Positions 37,088 to 45,316 of a stretch of 48,715 nucleotides of DNA are shown in pieces. The notes beneath the pieces are model-generated. The model saw only the letters and a list, made by a program, of their open reading frames with translations. It was not told where the DNA came from and did no database searches. The DNA lies in NCBI GenBank assembly GCA_905479135.1, contig CAJQLJ010000048.1, forward strand, positions 1 through 48,715, in the 5' to 3' direction. This DNA comes from an uncultured Campylobacterales bacterium. Its GTDB lineage: Bacteria > Campylobacterota > Campylobacteria > Campylobacterales > Arcobacteraceae. The position numbers were made by a program, and so were the translations under genes. Position 1 is the first letter of the stretch. Every line of letters starts with the position of its first letter.

Positions 37088-37892
37088 AAATATACTTGCA
37101 TTTTTAATTCCTCTATGTGCAATGTTACTTACATTTACATTATATTTATTAATAAATAATGTAGTAGAAAATTATAAAAATAAGATTTCAAGAGATTATT
37201 CTATTGTAATAGTTACAAATAATCCACTTATAAAAGAAAATATTGATGAACTTGCAGATATAAAAGTTGAAAGAATTCAAACTTTACCCAAAGAAAAAAT
37301 AATTGATGATATTAAATCAAATTTGTCAAGTACTTCAATTGAGTTACTAAAGAGAAAGCTTCCATATTTTTATCAAATATACTTAGAAGTTTTTCCAACA
37401 ACAAGCGAATTAGAAACTATTAAAGAGACTTTATTAGAAAATAAAAATGTTAGAAGTGTTGAAGTTTTTTATAAAAATCATAATCAAACTTATTTACTAT
37501 TAGTATTATTAAGCAGTATTTCTTTTATATTATTTTTTATCATTACAATTTTTGCGATTATAATAATTGCTAAACAAATAAAACTATGGTTTCATGAACA
37601 TAGTACTAGAATTGCAATATTAAGACTTCATGGTGCATCTGTATTATATAGTGGTTCAGCTGTGTTAAACTATGCAATTCTTAGCTCCTTTTTGGCTTTT
37701 CTAATTGTAGGTATACTTTTATATTATATTTCAAATAATATGGGAATTTTATTTCCAATTGAATTACATGAAATTATTGACGTAGAAATTAATTTAAAAT
37801 ATGAATTATTTAAATTATTTATGTTATCTTTTGCTATTTCTATTTTCACAATACTAGGTGTACTATTAAAGTACAAGATTAATGATGAGTAA
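37074..37892 (+). CDS. ftsX: Cell-division protein FtsX
   Basis: 272 residues. One N-terminal helix (7-27, LIPLCAMLLTFTLYLLI), a periplasmic domain (about 35-135) with the KVERIQTLPKEKIIDDI-type extracellular-domain pattern, then three helices near 142-166, 200-222 and 248-268. In the FtsEX complex the periplasmic loop recruits an EnvC-type activator, and the downstream gene encodes a candidate partner. It overlaps ftsE by 14 and the next gene by 11 bases. Confidence 0.9.
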   Translation: MKFLKNILAFLIPLCAMLLTFTLYLLINNVVENYKNKISRDYSIVIVTNNPLIKENIDELADIKVERIQTLPKEKIIDDIKSNLSSTSIELLKRKLPYFYQIYLEVFPTTSELETIKETLLENKNVRSVEVFYKNHNQTYLLLVLLSSISFILFFIITIFAIIIIAKQIKLWFHEHSTRIAILRLHGASVLYSGSAVLNYAILSSFLAFLIVGILLYYISNNMGILFPIELHEIIDVEINLKYELFKLFMLSFAISIFTILGVLLKYKINDE

Positions 37893-39177
37893 AATAGTAT
37901 TTATACTATTACTTATTTTTAGTAATAGTTATGCCTCAACAAAAGCAATTGAGAATAGAATCAAGAGTAATGAAGATAATTTAAATAAGAGTTTATCAAA
38001 AAAGAAAAAAACATCATTAAAAGTAAGATCTTTAGGAAATAAAATCAACATACAAAATAAAAATATCATTAAACTAGAAAAAAACATTAAAAAAGTAAAC
38101 TCAGATATTAACAAACACCAAAAACTTTTGCAAGAGTCAAAGATTAAACTAGAACAGTTAAAAAATAAATCTCTTAATCTTATAAAAGAAAAAAAAGGTA
38201 ATGAAACACAAATAGTTGATACTATTATCGAAGACTTTTCTACTTCTATAGCACTAAGGTTAGCTTCTAAGAATACTTTAGGGGAACTAATAGATAGTGA
38301 AATCTATACTATACTTTCAGAAAATTCAAAAGATCAAATACTTAAATTAGATAACAATTATGATTTATTAACAAATAATACTAAAAAAAATCAAAAAAAA
38401 ATTAAAAGTATTTCTACTTATATTGAAAAAAGAAAACAAATAAAAAAAACATTAAGCACTCTTAAAAATAAACATTCAAAATCTCTAACTAACTTAGAAG
38501 GTGAACATAAATCTTATCAAAGAGAATTAAAAAAAGTTGTAAATCAACAGGAGTCTTTAAAAAGACTTTTATCTAATTTAAATATTTTAAAAGCAAAAGA
38601 ATTAAGAAAAGAAAAGATAAAAAAATTACTTGCAAAAAAGAACAAAAGTAGAAAAGTAACTGTAAAAAAAACAAATAAAGAAATGAAAATTGAAACAGCT
38701 GCAGTACGAAATCAAAAATATGCTAAAAATTTAAATTTAGATGTAAAAAAAATAGGTTCATCAACTTCTGGAGTTAAAGTAGTTAGATACAGAGGGAAAA
38801 AGACAATAGCACCTCTTAAGTCTTTTAATGTTGTGAAAAAATTTGGTACTTACTATGATCCCATTTATAAGATAAAATTATTCAATGAATCAATTGTATT
38901 AAAAACCAAAAAACCAAAAGCAAAAGTTGTTTCTGTTTTAAATGGAAAGGTTGTATATGCTAAGAAAAACTCAGGAATGCTGCAAAATGTTGTTATAATT
39001 CAACATCTAAATGGTTTACATACAATATATTCTCATTTAGATGAAATTGCTCCTACATTAAGAATTGGTAAATGGATAAAAAAAGGATATGTAGTTGGGC
39101 GTGTAAATAAAAATTTAACTTTTCAAGCAACTAAAAATTCTTCTCATGTAAATCCAAAAGATTTATTTAAAATTTAA
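37882..39177 (+). CDS. EnvC-like murein hydrolase activator (coiled coil + degenerate LytM)
   Basis: 431 residues. Signal peptide (IVFILLLIFSNSYAS), then a long coiled coil over about 20-275, very rich in Lys and Asn, then a LytM/M23 fold from about 310. The M23 catalytic residues are lost. The first zinc His/Asp segment reads KLFNESIVLKT, without the H-G-x-D pattern, and the final HxH region reads ATKNSSHVNPKD with a single His. That is what EnvC and NlpD in E. coli show: they activate amidases rather than cut peptidoglycan. Position directly after ftsX supports the role. It overlaps ftsX by 11 bases. Confidence 0.85.
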   Translation: MMSKIVFILLLIFSNSYASTKAIENRIKSNEDNLNKSLSKKKKTSLKVRSLGNKINIQNKNIIKLEKNIKKVNSDINKHQKLLQESKIKLEQLKNKSLNLIKEKKGNETQIVDTIIEDFSTSIALRLASKNTLGELIDSEIYTILSENSKDQILKLDNNYDLLTNNTKKNQKKIKSISTYIEKRKQIKKTLSTLKNKHSKSLTNLEGEHKSYQRELKKVVNQQESLKRLLSNLNILKAKELRKEKIKKLLAKKNKSRKVTVKKTNKEMKIETAAVRNQKYAKNLNLDVKKIGSSTSGVKVVRYRGKKTIAPLKSFNVVKKFGTYYDPIYKIKLFNESIVLKTKKPKAKVVSVLNGKVVYAKKNSGMLQNVVIIQHLNGLHTIYSHLDEIAPTLRIGKWIKKGYVVGRVNKNLTFQATKNSSHVNPKDLFKI

Positions 39178-39192
39178 GCAAGTAAAAGAAAT

Positions 39193-39639
39193 ATGATACT
39201 ATATATAGATGGAGATGCTTTCCCTAATTTATTGAAACCTATTGTTTTAAGAGCAATTGAAAGATTAGAACTTGAAACTATAGTTATTGCAAATAAAAAA
39301 ATAAATATAGGAAAATCAAAATATATTACCTATATAATTGTAGAAGCTGGTGCAGATGAGGCTGATAATAAAATAGTTGAACTTTTAAAAGAACAAGACT
39401 TGGTAATAACAGCAGACATTCCTCTAGCGGATAGGATAATAACAAAAAAAGCACATGCAATAGATCATAGAGGTGCTTTGTATACAGAAGATAATATAAA
39501 ACAATATCTTGCTTATAGAAATTTAATGCAAGAAATTAGAGATAGTGGAGAAATGACTAAAGGTCCAGCCGCATTTTCAGCTAAAGACTCACAACAATTT
39601 GCAAACTCTCTAAATAAATTTTTGCAGAATATAAAATAA
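39193..39639 (+). CDS. YaiI/YqxD (DUF188) family protein
   Basis: 148 residues. The family signature is visible: YIDGDAFPNLLKPIV (PIN-like Asp), AGADEADNKIVE, LVITADIPLADRIITKKAHAID and the closing MRDSGEMTKGP-like segment (here IRDSGEMTKGPAAFSAKD). The fold is PIN-like with conserved Asp residues, so a metal-dependent nuclease is plausible, but function is not established. It lies 15 bases after the EnvC-like gene on the same strand. Confidence 0.9.
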   Translation: MILYIDGDAFPNLLKPIVLRAIERLELETIVIANKKINIGKSKYITYIIVEAGADEADNKIVELLKEQDLVITADIPLADRIITKKAHAIDHRGALYTEDNIKQYLAYRNLMQEIRDSGEMTKGPAAFSAKDSQQFANSLNKFLQNIK

Positions 39640-39665
39640 CTTACAAATATAAAGGATTTACCATC

Positions 39666-40544
39666 ATTTTAATAGACCAATCAACAAAAAAACAATTTAA
39701 GTCATTTTGTAAAAAAAACAATCCAAAAGACTTAGAAACTGCAATTGAATATTTCACTGTATTTGGTGGACTAAACATCGATATTGATATAACAATTCCT
39801 TTAAAAGATTTAATACAAACAGAGATTTTAGATAAATATAGATATTTAAAAAATCAAATTAATGCAATAACAGGTGGTTATAGTGTAGACCAAGCAGTCT
39901 TAAGTGGTATTGCATTAGGAGATAGAAGAACAAACTCATCTTTCAAAAGAGCGTTTGTAAGCTTTGAAGAGGGAATGAAATGTGTTGAAGGTCTTGCTGA
40001 ACGAGGAATTATTGAGATGGAATCATCTCAACACTTCTTAGTTAATCAAAGAGGAGATAGTAAAATATCAAAAAAACTGCTATTTACTACTCCTTTTTTA
40101 AGATTTTGGTTTGCTTTTGTTTCACCTATTTATAAAGGTATTAAAGAAGGTAATTATAATGAATTTTATAAAAATTACGAAAATAAAAAAGCTGATTTTT
40201 CAGGTTTTGTATTTGAAGAGTTAGCAATGGAATTTTTAAGAGATCTATATGCCGATGATGAGATTAAAAATATTGGTAAATATTGGGATGATAAAAATAA
40301 TATTGATTTAATTGCAAAAACAAAATCTGGCAAAACAATAGCAGCATCATGTAAATATATTAATTCTAAGATCAAAAAAAGTGAATTAAACAACTTAAAA
40401 AGAACTTGTAAAGAAGTTGGATTTGAACCTGATATTTGTATATTATTTACAAAAAAAGGCTTTACAAATGAAATTAAAGCATTGAAAGATGAGACACTCA
40501 GGTTATATACTGCAAAAAGTTTTAAACTGTTACTTGACAAATAA
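39666..40544 (+). CDS. Stand-alone DUF234 protein with no canonical start codon
   Basis: An open frame of 292 residues from ATT 39666. AAGGA (39652-39656) lies 9 bases before ATT 39666 and 6 before an ATC at 39663; no ATG, GTG or TTG occurs in frame until ATG 39975, about 100 codons in. The first 100 residues are protein-like (FKSFCKKNNPKDLETAIEYF, VLSGIALGDRRTNSSFKRAF) and continue smoothly into the rest, so the gene truly starts near the ATT/ATC. The C-terminal half matches DUF234: RFWFAFVSPIYKGI and IGKYWDDKNNIDLIAKTKSG; the nuclease-like core keeps Lys (ASCKY) but lacks the Glu of ExK. There is no ATPase domain. The FkbM gene starts 3 bases after its stop. Confidence 0.75.
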   Translation: MLIDQSTKKQFKSFCKKNNPKDLETAIEYFTVFGGLNIDIDITIPLKDLIQTEILDKYRYLKNQINAITGGYSVDQAVLSGIALGDRRTNSSFKRAFVSFEEGMKCVEGLAERGIIEMESSQHFLVNQRGDSKISKKLLFTTPFLRFWFAFVSPIYKGIKEGNYNEFYKNYENKKADFSGFVFEELAMEFLRDLYADDEIKNIGKYWDDKNNIDLIAKTKSGKTIAASCKYINSKIKKSELNNLKRTCKEVGFEPDICILFTKKGFTNEIKALKDETLRLYTAKSFKLLLDK

Positions 40545-40547
40545 TAT

Positions 40548-41615
40548 ATGCATTTAGTTGAACTTGCATATATAAATGAAAAAGATAAAGAGTTAACAAA
40601 ACTTTTTATTGAATCAAAGAGTATAAAAAAATATATCTTAGGAATAAATAAACTAGGTAAAAGTGTACAAAAATATTTAGAAGTTGATGGAATAATTGAT
40701 GATTTTACAAGGGTTCAAAAGTCAAGAAAAAAAACTGTGCTTCAAATAGAAGAAGTTCCTAAAGATTCTATTATTTTAACAGTTGCGACAGGAAGTCCTC
40801 TTGAAGTAAATATAAAACTAGATGAGTTAGGATACACACATTTTAACTATCTAAGCTTCATTAGATACTCAAAATTAGACTTAGTTTACCCTCCTTTTAT
40901 TATGGACTTCAAAGATGACTTCTTGAAAAATATACATAAATATCAAAAAATATACAATCTATTAAGTGATAAAAAATCGAAAGAAGTTTTTACAAAAGTA
41001 ATAAACTTTAAAATAAGTTTTGATTTAAAATTTATGAAAGGCTTTACAAATAACTTTGATGAACAATATTTTGATAAAGAGTTAATCCCAAATATCAAAG
41101 ATGTCATTTTTATAGATGGAGGAGGATATGTAGGTGATACACTTCCTAATATAATACAAAACTTTCCTGATTATAAAAAGATATATTGCATAGAACCAAA
41201 TGACCTACATATAAAAATTGCGAAAAGAGATTTTGAAGACCAAAAAAATATTGAGTTCATAAATTGTGGTTTAGGAAAAGAAAAAATAGAAATCAATCAA
41301 GCTCAAGAATCACAAGATATTTGTACACATGACTACCAAGCTATAAATATAAACACACTAGATAACTTAATAAAAGAAAAAGTAGACTTTATAAAACTTG
41401 ATATTGAGGGTGCGGAACAAGATGCAATTGTTGGTGCAAAACAAACTATTATAGATAATCATCCAATTTTAGCTATTTGTATCTATCACAAAGCCGAAGA
41501 TTGGTATAAAGTGCCTGAACTAGTACTGGATATTAGAAATGACTATAAGGTCTTTATCCGACATTATATGGAAGGTATTTATGAAACAGTTATGTATTTT
41601 ATACCAAAGAAGTAA
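40548..41615 (+). CDS. FkbM-family methyltransferase
   Basis: 355 residues. The first 160 residues are an unrecognised helical/strand module. The methyltransferase part begins with DVIFIDGGGYVGDTL (SAM-binding motif I), then IYCIEPNDLHIKIAKRDF (acidic residue contacting ribose), INIDTL-like ININTLDNL and VDFIKLDIEGAEQDAI, the hallmark of FkbM enzymes. These add methyl groups to sugars or other small substrates. Only 3 bases separate it from the DUF234 gene, so the two are coupled, although no sugar or polyketide gene is nearby. Substrate unknown. Confidence 0.85.
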   Translation: MHLVELAYINEKDKELTKLFIESKSIKKYILGINKLGKSVQKYLEVDGIIDDFTRVQKSRKKTVLQIEEVPKDSIILTVATGSPLEVNIKLDELGYTHFNYLSFIRYSKLDLVYPPFIMDFKDDFLKNIHKYQKIYNLLSDKKSKEVFTKVINFKISFDLKFMKGFTNNFDEQYFDKELIPNIKDVIFIDGGGYVGDTLPNIIQNFPDYKKIYCIEPNDLHIKIAKRDFEDQKNIEFINCGLGKEKIEINQAQESQDICTHDYQAININTLDNLIKEKVDFIKLDIEGAEQDAIVGAKQTIIDNHPILAICIYHKAEDWYKVPELVLDIRNDYKVFIRHYMEGIYETVMYFIPKK

Positions 41616-41637
41616 AGATTAAAAATCCTTACTTCTA
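41608..41637. terminator. Weak hairpin between the FkbM gene and the ridA-like gene
   Basis: AGAAGTAA-A-GATT pairs with AATC-C-TTACTTCT: an 8-bp stem, one mismatch and 4 more pairs, 4-base loop. It overlaps the FkbM stop and lies between converging genes. The tails are not strongly T-rich. Confidence 0.4.
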
Positions 41638-41649
41638 AAAGAAAGATAA

Positions 41650-42000
41650 CTAGTTTTTTGCAGCAGTTACTATAATCTCAACTAAAGTTTCTACACTCGC
41701 CATATTTGTTTCGACACAAGCTCGTGCAGGTGGATTTTCTTTTGAAACCCATTCATCCCAAACACTATTAAAACCTGCAAAATCTCTATAAATATCTTTT
41801 ACAAATATTTCTACTCTTAAAATATCATGTTTACTAACTTCAACCTGAGCAAGTCGTTCTTCAGCAATTACTAAAACTCTTGCAGCTTGTCCTTTAATAT
41901 CAAGTGTTTTATCATCAGATACAATTCCTGCTAAATATACAGTGTTATTGTGAACTACCGTTCTACTCATTCTTTCATTTACTTGCTTTCTAATAATCAT
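41650..42000 (-). CDS. RidA (YjgF/YER057c/UK114) family protein
   Basis: 116 residues. HNNTVYLAGIVSDDKTLDIKGQ, EERLAQVEVSKHDILRVEIF and PPARACVETNMA are family patterns; the conserved Arg of RACVE that binds the substrate carboxylate is present, so imine/enamine deaminase activity is plausible. Such proteins clear 2-aminoacrylate. It begins 11 bases after the ABC-F gene on the same strand. Confidence 0.92.
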   Translation of the reverse strand: MIIRKQVNERMSRTVVHNNTVYLAGIVSDDKTLDIKGQAARVLVIAEERLAQVEVSKHDILRVEIFVKDIYRDFAGFNSVWDEWVSKENPPARACVETNMASVETLVEIIVTAAKN

Positions 42001-42011
42001 GTTATTTCCTT

Positions 42012-43844
42012 TTATTGTAGCTTTTCTATTTTAGAATTATATTCTTCTAAAATTTCATCTATTTTTAGTTGTTCAACTTCTAAGGCTGCAAATATTTCTT
42101 CAATTTTACTTTGATTGATTTTTACTGTTTTTGAAAGTTCCATAACTTTTGCATTATCTCCTGCATTTGATGCTTGCACAAGTTCATGTTGTTCTGTTTC
42201 TATTAAATCTTCAACTTCCATAATTTCATTTTCATATTTCTCAACTTTTTTCTTTAATGAAGAAGTTAATTTATTTCTCTCTGTAAGAAGTGCTGTTCTT
42301 TTCTTTTTATTTTCTTTTTTATTAACTTTAGGTTTAGACTTAACTTTAACTTCACCCTCTTCTTCTTCCCAACCAATTTTTTCTAAGAACTCATCATATC
42401 TTCCATCAAAATAATCAGCTCCACCTTTTGAGAAGATAACTAACCTATCACATACACGTCTTAATAATTCTTCACTATGTGTAACAACAATACATGAACC
42501 AGGAAAGTTCTCAATAGCTGTTGTTAAAGAGTCAATTGATTCCATATCAAGGTGATTTGTTGGCTCATCTAGAAATAATATATTTACATCTTTTGCTAGT
42601 ATTTTTCCAAGCATTACTCTAGACTTTTCACCACCTGAAAGTAATGATACTTTTTTCTTACTATCGTCACCTGAAAACATCATAGAACCAGAAATTGATC
42701 TAACACTTGATTCTGCTAATTTTACATTTCCTGTTTGGATTTCATCCATTACACTATTTTCTGGATTTAAGTGGTCGATATTTGTTTGTCCAAAGTGTCC
42801 AAAAGTACTAGTTCCATGATAATCAACTTTTCCATTTAATTGTTTAAGTTCACCTGCAATAACATTTAATAAAGTTGACTTACCCTTACCATTTTTTCCA
42901 ATAATTCCTAATGTTTCACCTTTTTTAAGTGTAAAAGAAATATCTTTAAAAAGAATATTATCACTTGAATATCCAAAATTTACATCTTTTACATCTAATA
43001 ATACTTTTGCAGGTGTTTCTTTAAAATTAAAATCAAAATCTAAAGTATTGTCATGAACAATTGAACTTAAATCATCCATTTTATCAAGTTCTTTTTGTTT
43101 TGATTGTGCTTGTGCTGCTGTTGATGCTCTTGCTTTATTTTTAGCAATAAACTCTAAAAGTTCTTTTCTTTTTTTATCTTGAGTTGCTTTTTGTTTTTCG
43201 TGATGTTCATCATTTGAGGCAATTTGTGCATAAAATTTGTGTGTATTTCCAGGTATCACTTCTAGATTTCGTCTTACTAGTCCCATAGTATGTGTAGTAA
43301 CATGATCCATAAAATCTCTATCATGCGTAATAATTATCACTTCTCCCTCAAAACTTTTTAAAAAGGCTTTTAACCATCGTAGTGATAAAATGTCAAGGTA
43401 GTTTGTAGGTTCATCTAGTAGTAACAAGTTTGGTTCAGTTACTAATAATTTAGCAAGGTTAATTCTAATTTGATAACCCCCTGAAAAAGATAATGGATCT
43501 TTGTCTAAATCTTCATCACTAAAACCTAAACCAAATAAAATCTTTTCAACTTTGTAAACATTATACATATCTTCTTCACTTAAAGATAAAGCAGCTTCTT
43601 CTCTTACAGTTTTTTCAGTAAAAACTAAATGCTGTTTTAATGCACCAATCTTATAGTTTTTAGGAATACTAACAACACCTCCATCACTAAATTCTTCTCC
43701 AAGAATTAATTTGAAAATTGTAGATTTTCCACTACCATTTCGTCCAACAAGACCTATTTTGTTACCTTTATTTAATCTAAAGTTTAAATTAGAAAATAGT
43801 TCTTTTTGACCGTAAGCTTTGGATACATTTGTAAGTTCTATCAT
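42012..43844 (-). CDS. ABC-F family ATPase
   Basis: 610 residues, soluble, with two ABC domains and no membrane part. Domain 1: Walker A GRNGSGKST, signature FSGGYQIRINLAKLL, Walker B LLLLDEPTNYLDI. Domain 2: GKNGKGKST, LLSGGEKSRVMLGKIL, ILFLDEPTNHLDM. The interdomain linker (about 215-255) is basic (KKRKELLEFIAKNKARAST) and would reach the P-site tRNA. A Lys/Glu-rich C-terminal coiled coil (about 520-610) follows. ABC-F proteins relieve or gate stalled ribosomes; whether this is a Uup, EttA or other type cannot be read reliably. TATAAT lies 31 bases before its ATG. Confidence 0.92.
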   Translation of the reverse strand: MIELTNVSKAYGQKELFSNLNFRLNKGNKIGLVGRNGSGKSTIFKLILGEEFSDGGVVSIPKNYKIGALKQHLVFTEKTVREEAALSLSEEDMYNVYKVEKILFGLGFSDEDLDKDPLSFSGGYQIRINLAKLLVTEPNLLLLDEPTNYLDILSLRWLKAFLKSFEGEVIIITHDRDFMDHVTTHTMGLVRRNLEVIPGNTHKFYAQIASNDEHHEKQKATQDKKRKELLEFIAKNKARASTAAQAQSKQKELDKMDDLSSIVHDNTLDFDFNFKETPAKVLLDVKDVNFGYSSDNILFKDISFTLKKGETLGIIGKNGKGKSTLLNVIAGELKQLNGKVDYHGTSTFGHFGQTNIDHLNPENSVMDEIQTGNVKLAESSVRSISGSMMFSGDDSKKKVSLLSGGEKSRVMLGKILAKDVNILFLDEPTNHLDMESIDSLTTAIENFPGSCIVVTHSEELLRRVCDRLVIFSKGGADYFDGRYDEFLEKIGWEEEEGEVKVKSKPKVNKKENKKKRTALLTERNKLTSSLKKKVEKYENEIMEVEDLIETEQHELVQASNAGDNAKVMELSKTVKINQSKIEEIFAALEVEQLKIDEILEEYNSKIEKLQ

Positions 43845-43874
43845 ATTACTCTTTTTTATTAATTTATAAATTGG

Positions 43875-43880
43875 ATTATA
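43875..43880 (-). promoter_or_regulatory. -10 element of the ABC-F gene
   Basis: TATAAT on the minus strand, preceded by CCTTATTGCG, 30 bases before ATG 43844. Confidence 0.55.
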
Positions 43881-43989
43881 CGCAATAAGGAGTTATAGCC
43901 TAATTAAATAAGCCTCTTAATTTATAGTTATTTAAATTGTTAATTGAATAAAAAATGAGAAATTTAAAGGGAGATTTATCGAATAAAAT

Positions 43990-44017
43990 CCTAATATATA
44001 ATTTACTATATATTAGG
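43990..44017 (-). terminator. Terminator of dapD
   Basis: CCTAATATATA / TATATATTAGG, a perfect 11-bp stem with a 6-base loop, 23 bases after the dapD stop. On the minus strand it is followed by a T-containing tail (GATTTTATT). Confidence 0.65.
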
Positions 44018-44039
44018 ATAAATATTTTAAAATTAATTA

Positions 44040-45227
44040 CTAATGTAAATCAGCGTTAAGTTTAACTTCTCTAGTTGATCTCATAGCAATAATTTGACCA
44101 TTTACAGAGTTTTGTCTAAAGTGAACACCATTAACACCTAAGAAGTCCATACCTCTCATAAGTGTTTTAATTTCTTTTTCTGGATTAGCTTCTGCAATTG
44201 CTGCAACTGCTTTTTCAGATAATGTGATTTTAGTACCTGGTAAGATAGTCACACCTGCATCTAAAATACAAGAATCACCAATAGCAGTACCAGTACAAGA
44301 ATTTGCACCTAATAATGTATTTTCACCAATAGAAACAGGTACACCATCAGTTCCTGAAAGAACACCTAAAATAGAAGCCCCTCCTCCAACATCAGAACCA
44401 GCACCAACAATTGCAGAAGAAGAAATTCTTCCCTCAACCATAACAGAACCTTCAGTTCCTGCATTGAAGTTAATATAAGAAGCACCAGGCATTACAGTTG
44501 TACCACCAGCTAATTGTGCTCCCATTCTTACTTTTGAAGTTTCTAAAATTCTTGTATTATCAGCAGGAATAACATGAGATAGGAATCGAGGGAATTTATC
44601 TACCATATCAATAGTAGGATATTTACCTGATAATTTTAATAAAATTTCATTAGCTCTTAGCCAATCTAATTCAATTGGTACATTACCAACCCATGCAACA
44701 TTATGAAGTTGTCCAAAAATACCATTTAAATTTAATGATCTTAGTGCTGCTTTACCAGTTGATAAAGCATATAATTTTAAATATGCAGATTCAACTGATT
44801 TCGCATTCTCATCTTCAAAAATGAACACAACTTTATAATCATCTGCTATGAATCCATTTTCAACAGATAATGAAGCAAGTGCTGAAATCACTTGTACATT
44901 TTTATGGTCTTCACCTTTTGCTTCAGAAATATATGGAGTGAATGCTTTAACAGCTTCTTCTAAAAAAATATCAGAAAAGTTACAAACTAATTCAGAATCA
45001 GTAGTATCTATATTTTCACCAGCAATTTTAAGTGCATTTAATAAAACAGCTGCACTTCCGTTATTTTCATTCCAGTTAATTAAAGGATATGTTGCTTGTA
45101 ATATCTTTGAAGAGTCTAGTTGACCTCTGTCTACTTTTGCAATACCAAATCCAATTGGGTTTCTATACCAGTCTTGTGATTGAACATCTTCTATTAGTTG
45201 TTTAAATTCTTCTTTTGTATTTGCCAT
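44040..45227 (-). CDS. dapD: Tetrahydrodipicolinate N-succinyltransferase, long form
   Basis: 395 residues from ATG 45227 (product starts MANTKEEFKQL). GGAG lies 6 bases upstream, and the promoter at 45252-45257 falls inside the 5' extension to ATG 45260, so that longer start is not used. The enzyme transfers succinyl from CoA to tetrahydrodipicolinate in lysine and diaminopimelate synthesis. N-terminal domain about 1-200; then a left-handed beta-helix with hexapeptide repeats (VRMGAQLAGGTTVMPGASYI, GAGSDVGGGASILGVLSG, GENTLLGANSCTGTAIGDSC). It is longer than E. coli DapD (274), as in other Campylobacterota. A single-gene transcript with its own terminator. Confidence 0.93.
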   Translation of the reverse strand: MANTKEEFKQLIEDVQSQDWYRNPIGFGIAKVDRGQLDSSKILQATYPLINWNENNGSAAVLLNALKIAGENIDTTDSELVCNFSDIFLEEAVKAFTPYISEAKGEDHKNVQVISALASLSVENGFIADDYKVVFIFEDENAKSVESAYLKLYALSTGKAALRSLNLNGIFGQLHNVAWVGNVPIELDWLRANEILLKLSGKYPTIDMVDKFPRFLSHVIPADNTRILETSKVRMGAQLAGGTTVMPGASYINFNAGTEGSVMVEGRISSSAIVGAGSDVGGGASILGVLSGTDGVPVSIGENTLLGANSCTGTAIGDSCILDAGVTILPGTKITLSEKAVAAIAEANPEKEIKTLMRGMDFLGVNGVHFRQNSVNGQIIAMRSTREVKLNADLH

Positions 45228-45251
45228 ATAAATCTCCATAATTTTTTGGGG

Positions 45252-45257
45252 ATTATA
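45252..45257 (-). promoter_or_regulatory. -10 element of dapD
   Basis: TATAAT on the minus strand after TTTTAGATTATTG; predicted transcript starts about 18 bases before ATG 45227. Its position excludes the upstream in-frame ATG 45260. Confidence 0.6.
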
Positions 45258-45316
45258 CAATAATCTAAAATAAACTAAGTTTAAATATTTACTACAGAAT
45301 CTAGAAGATATTTAAA

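Noticed and set aside
39666-40544. DUF234 gene as a pseudogene created by loss of the N-terminus
   Set aside because: The frame is open over the full length, has a good Shine-Dalgarno at the right distance and no internal stops or shifts. An unusual start is the simpler reading.
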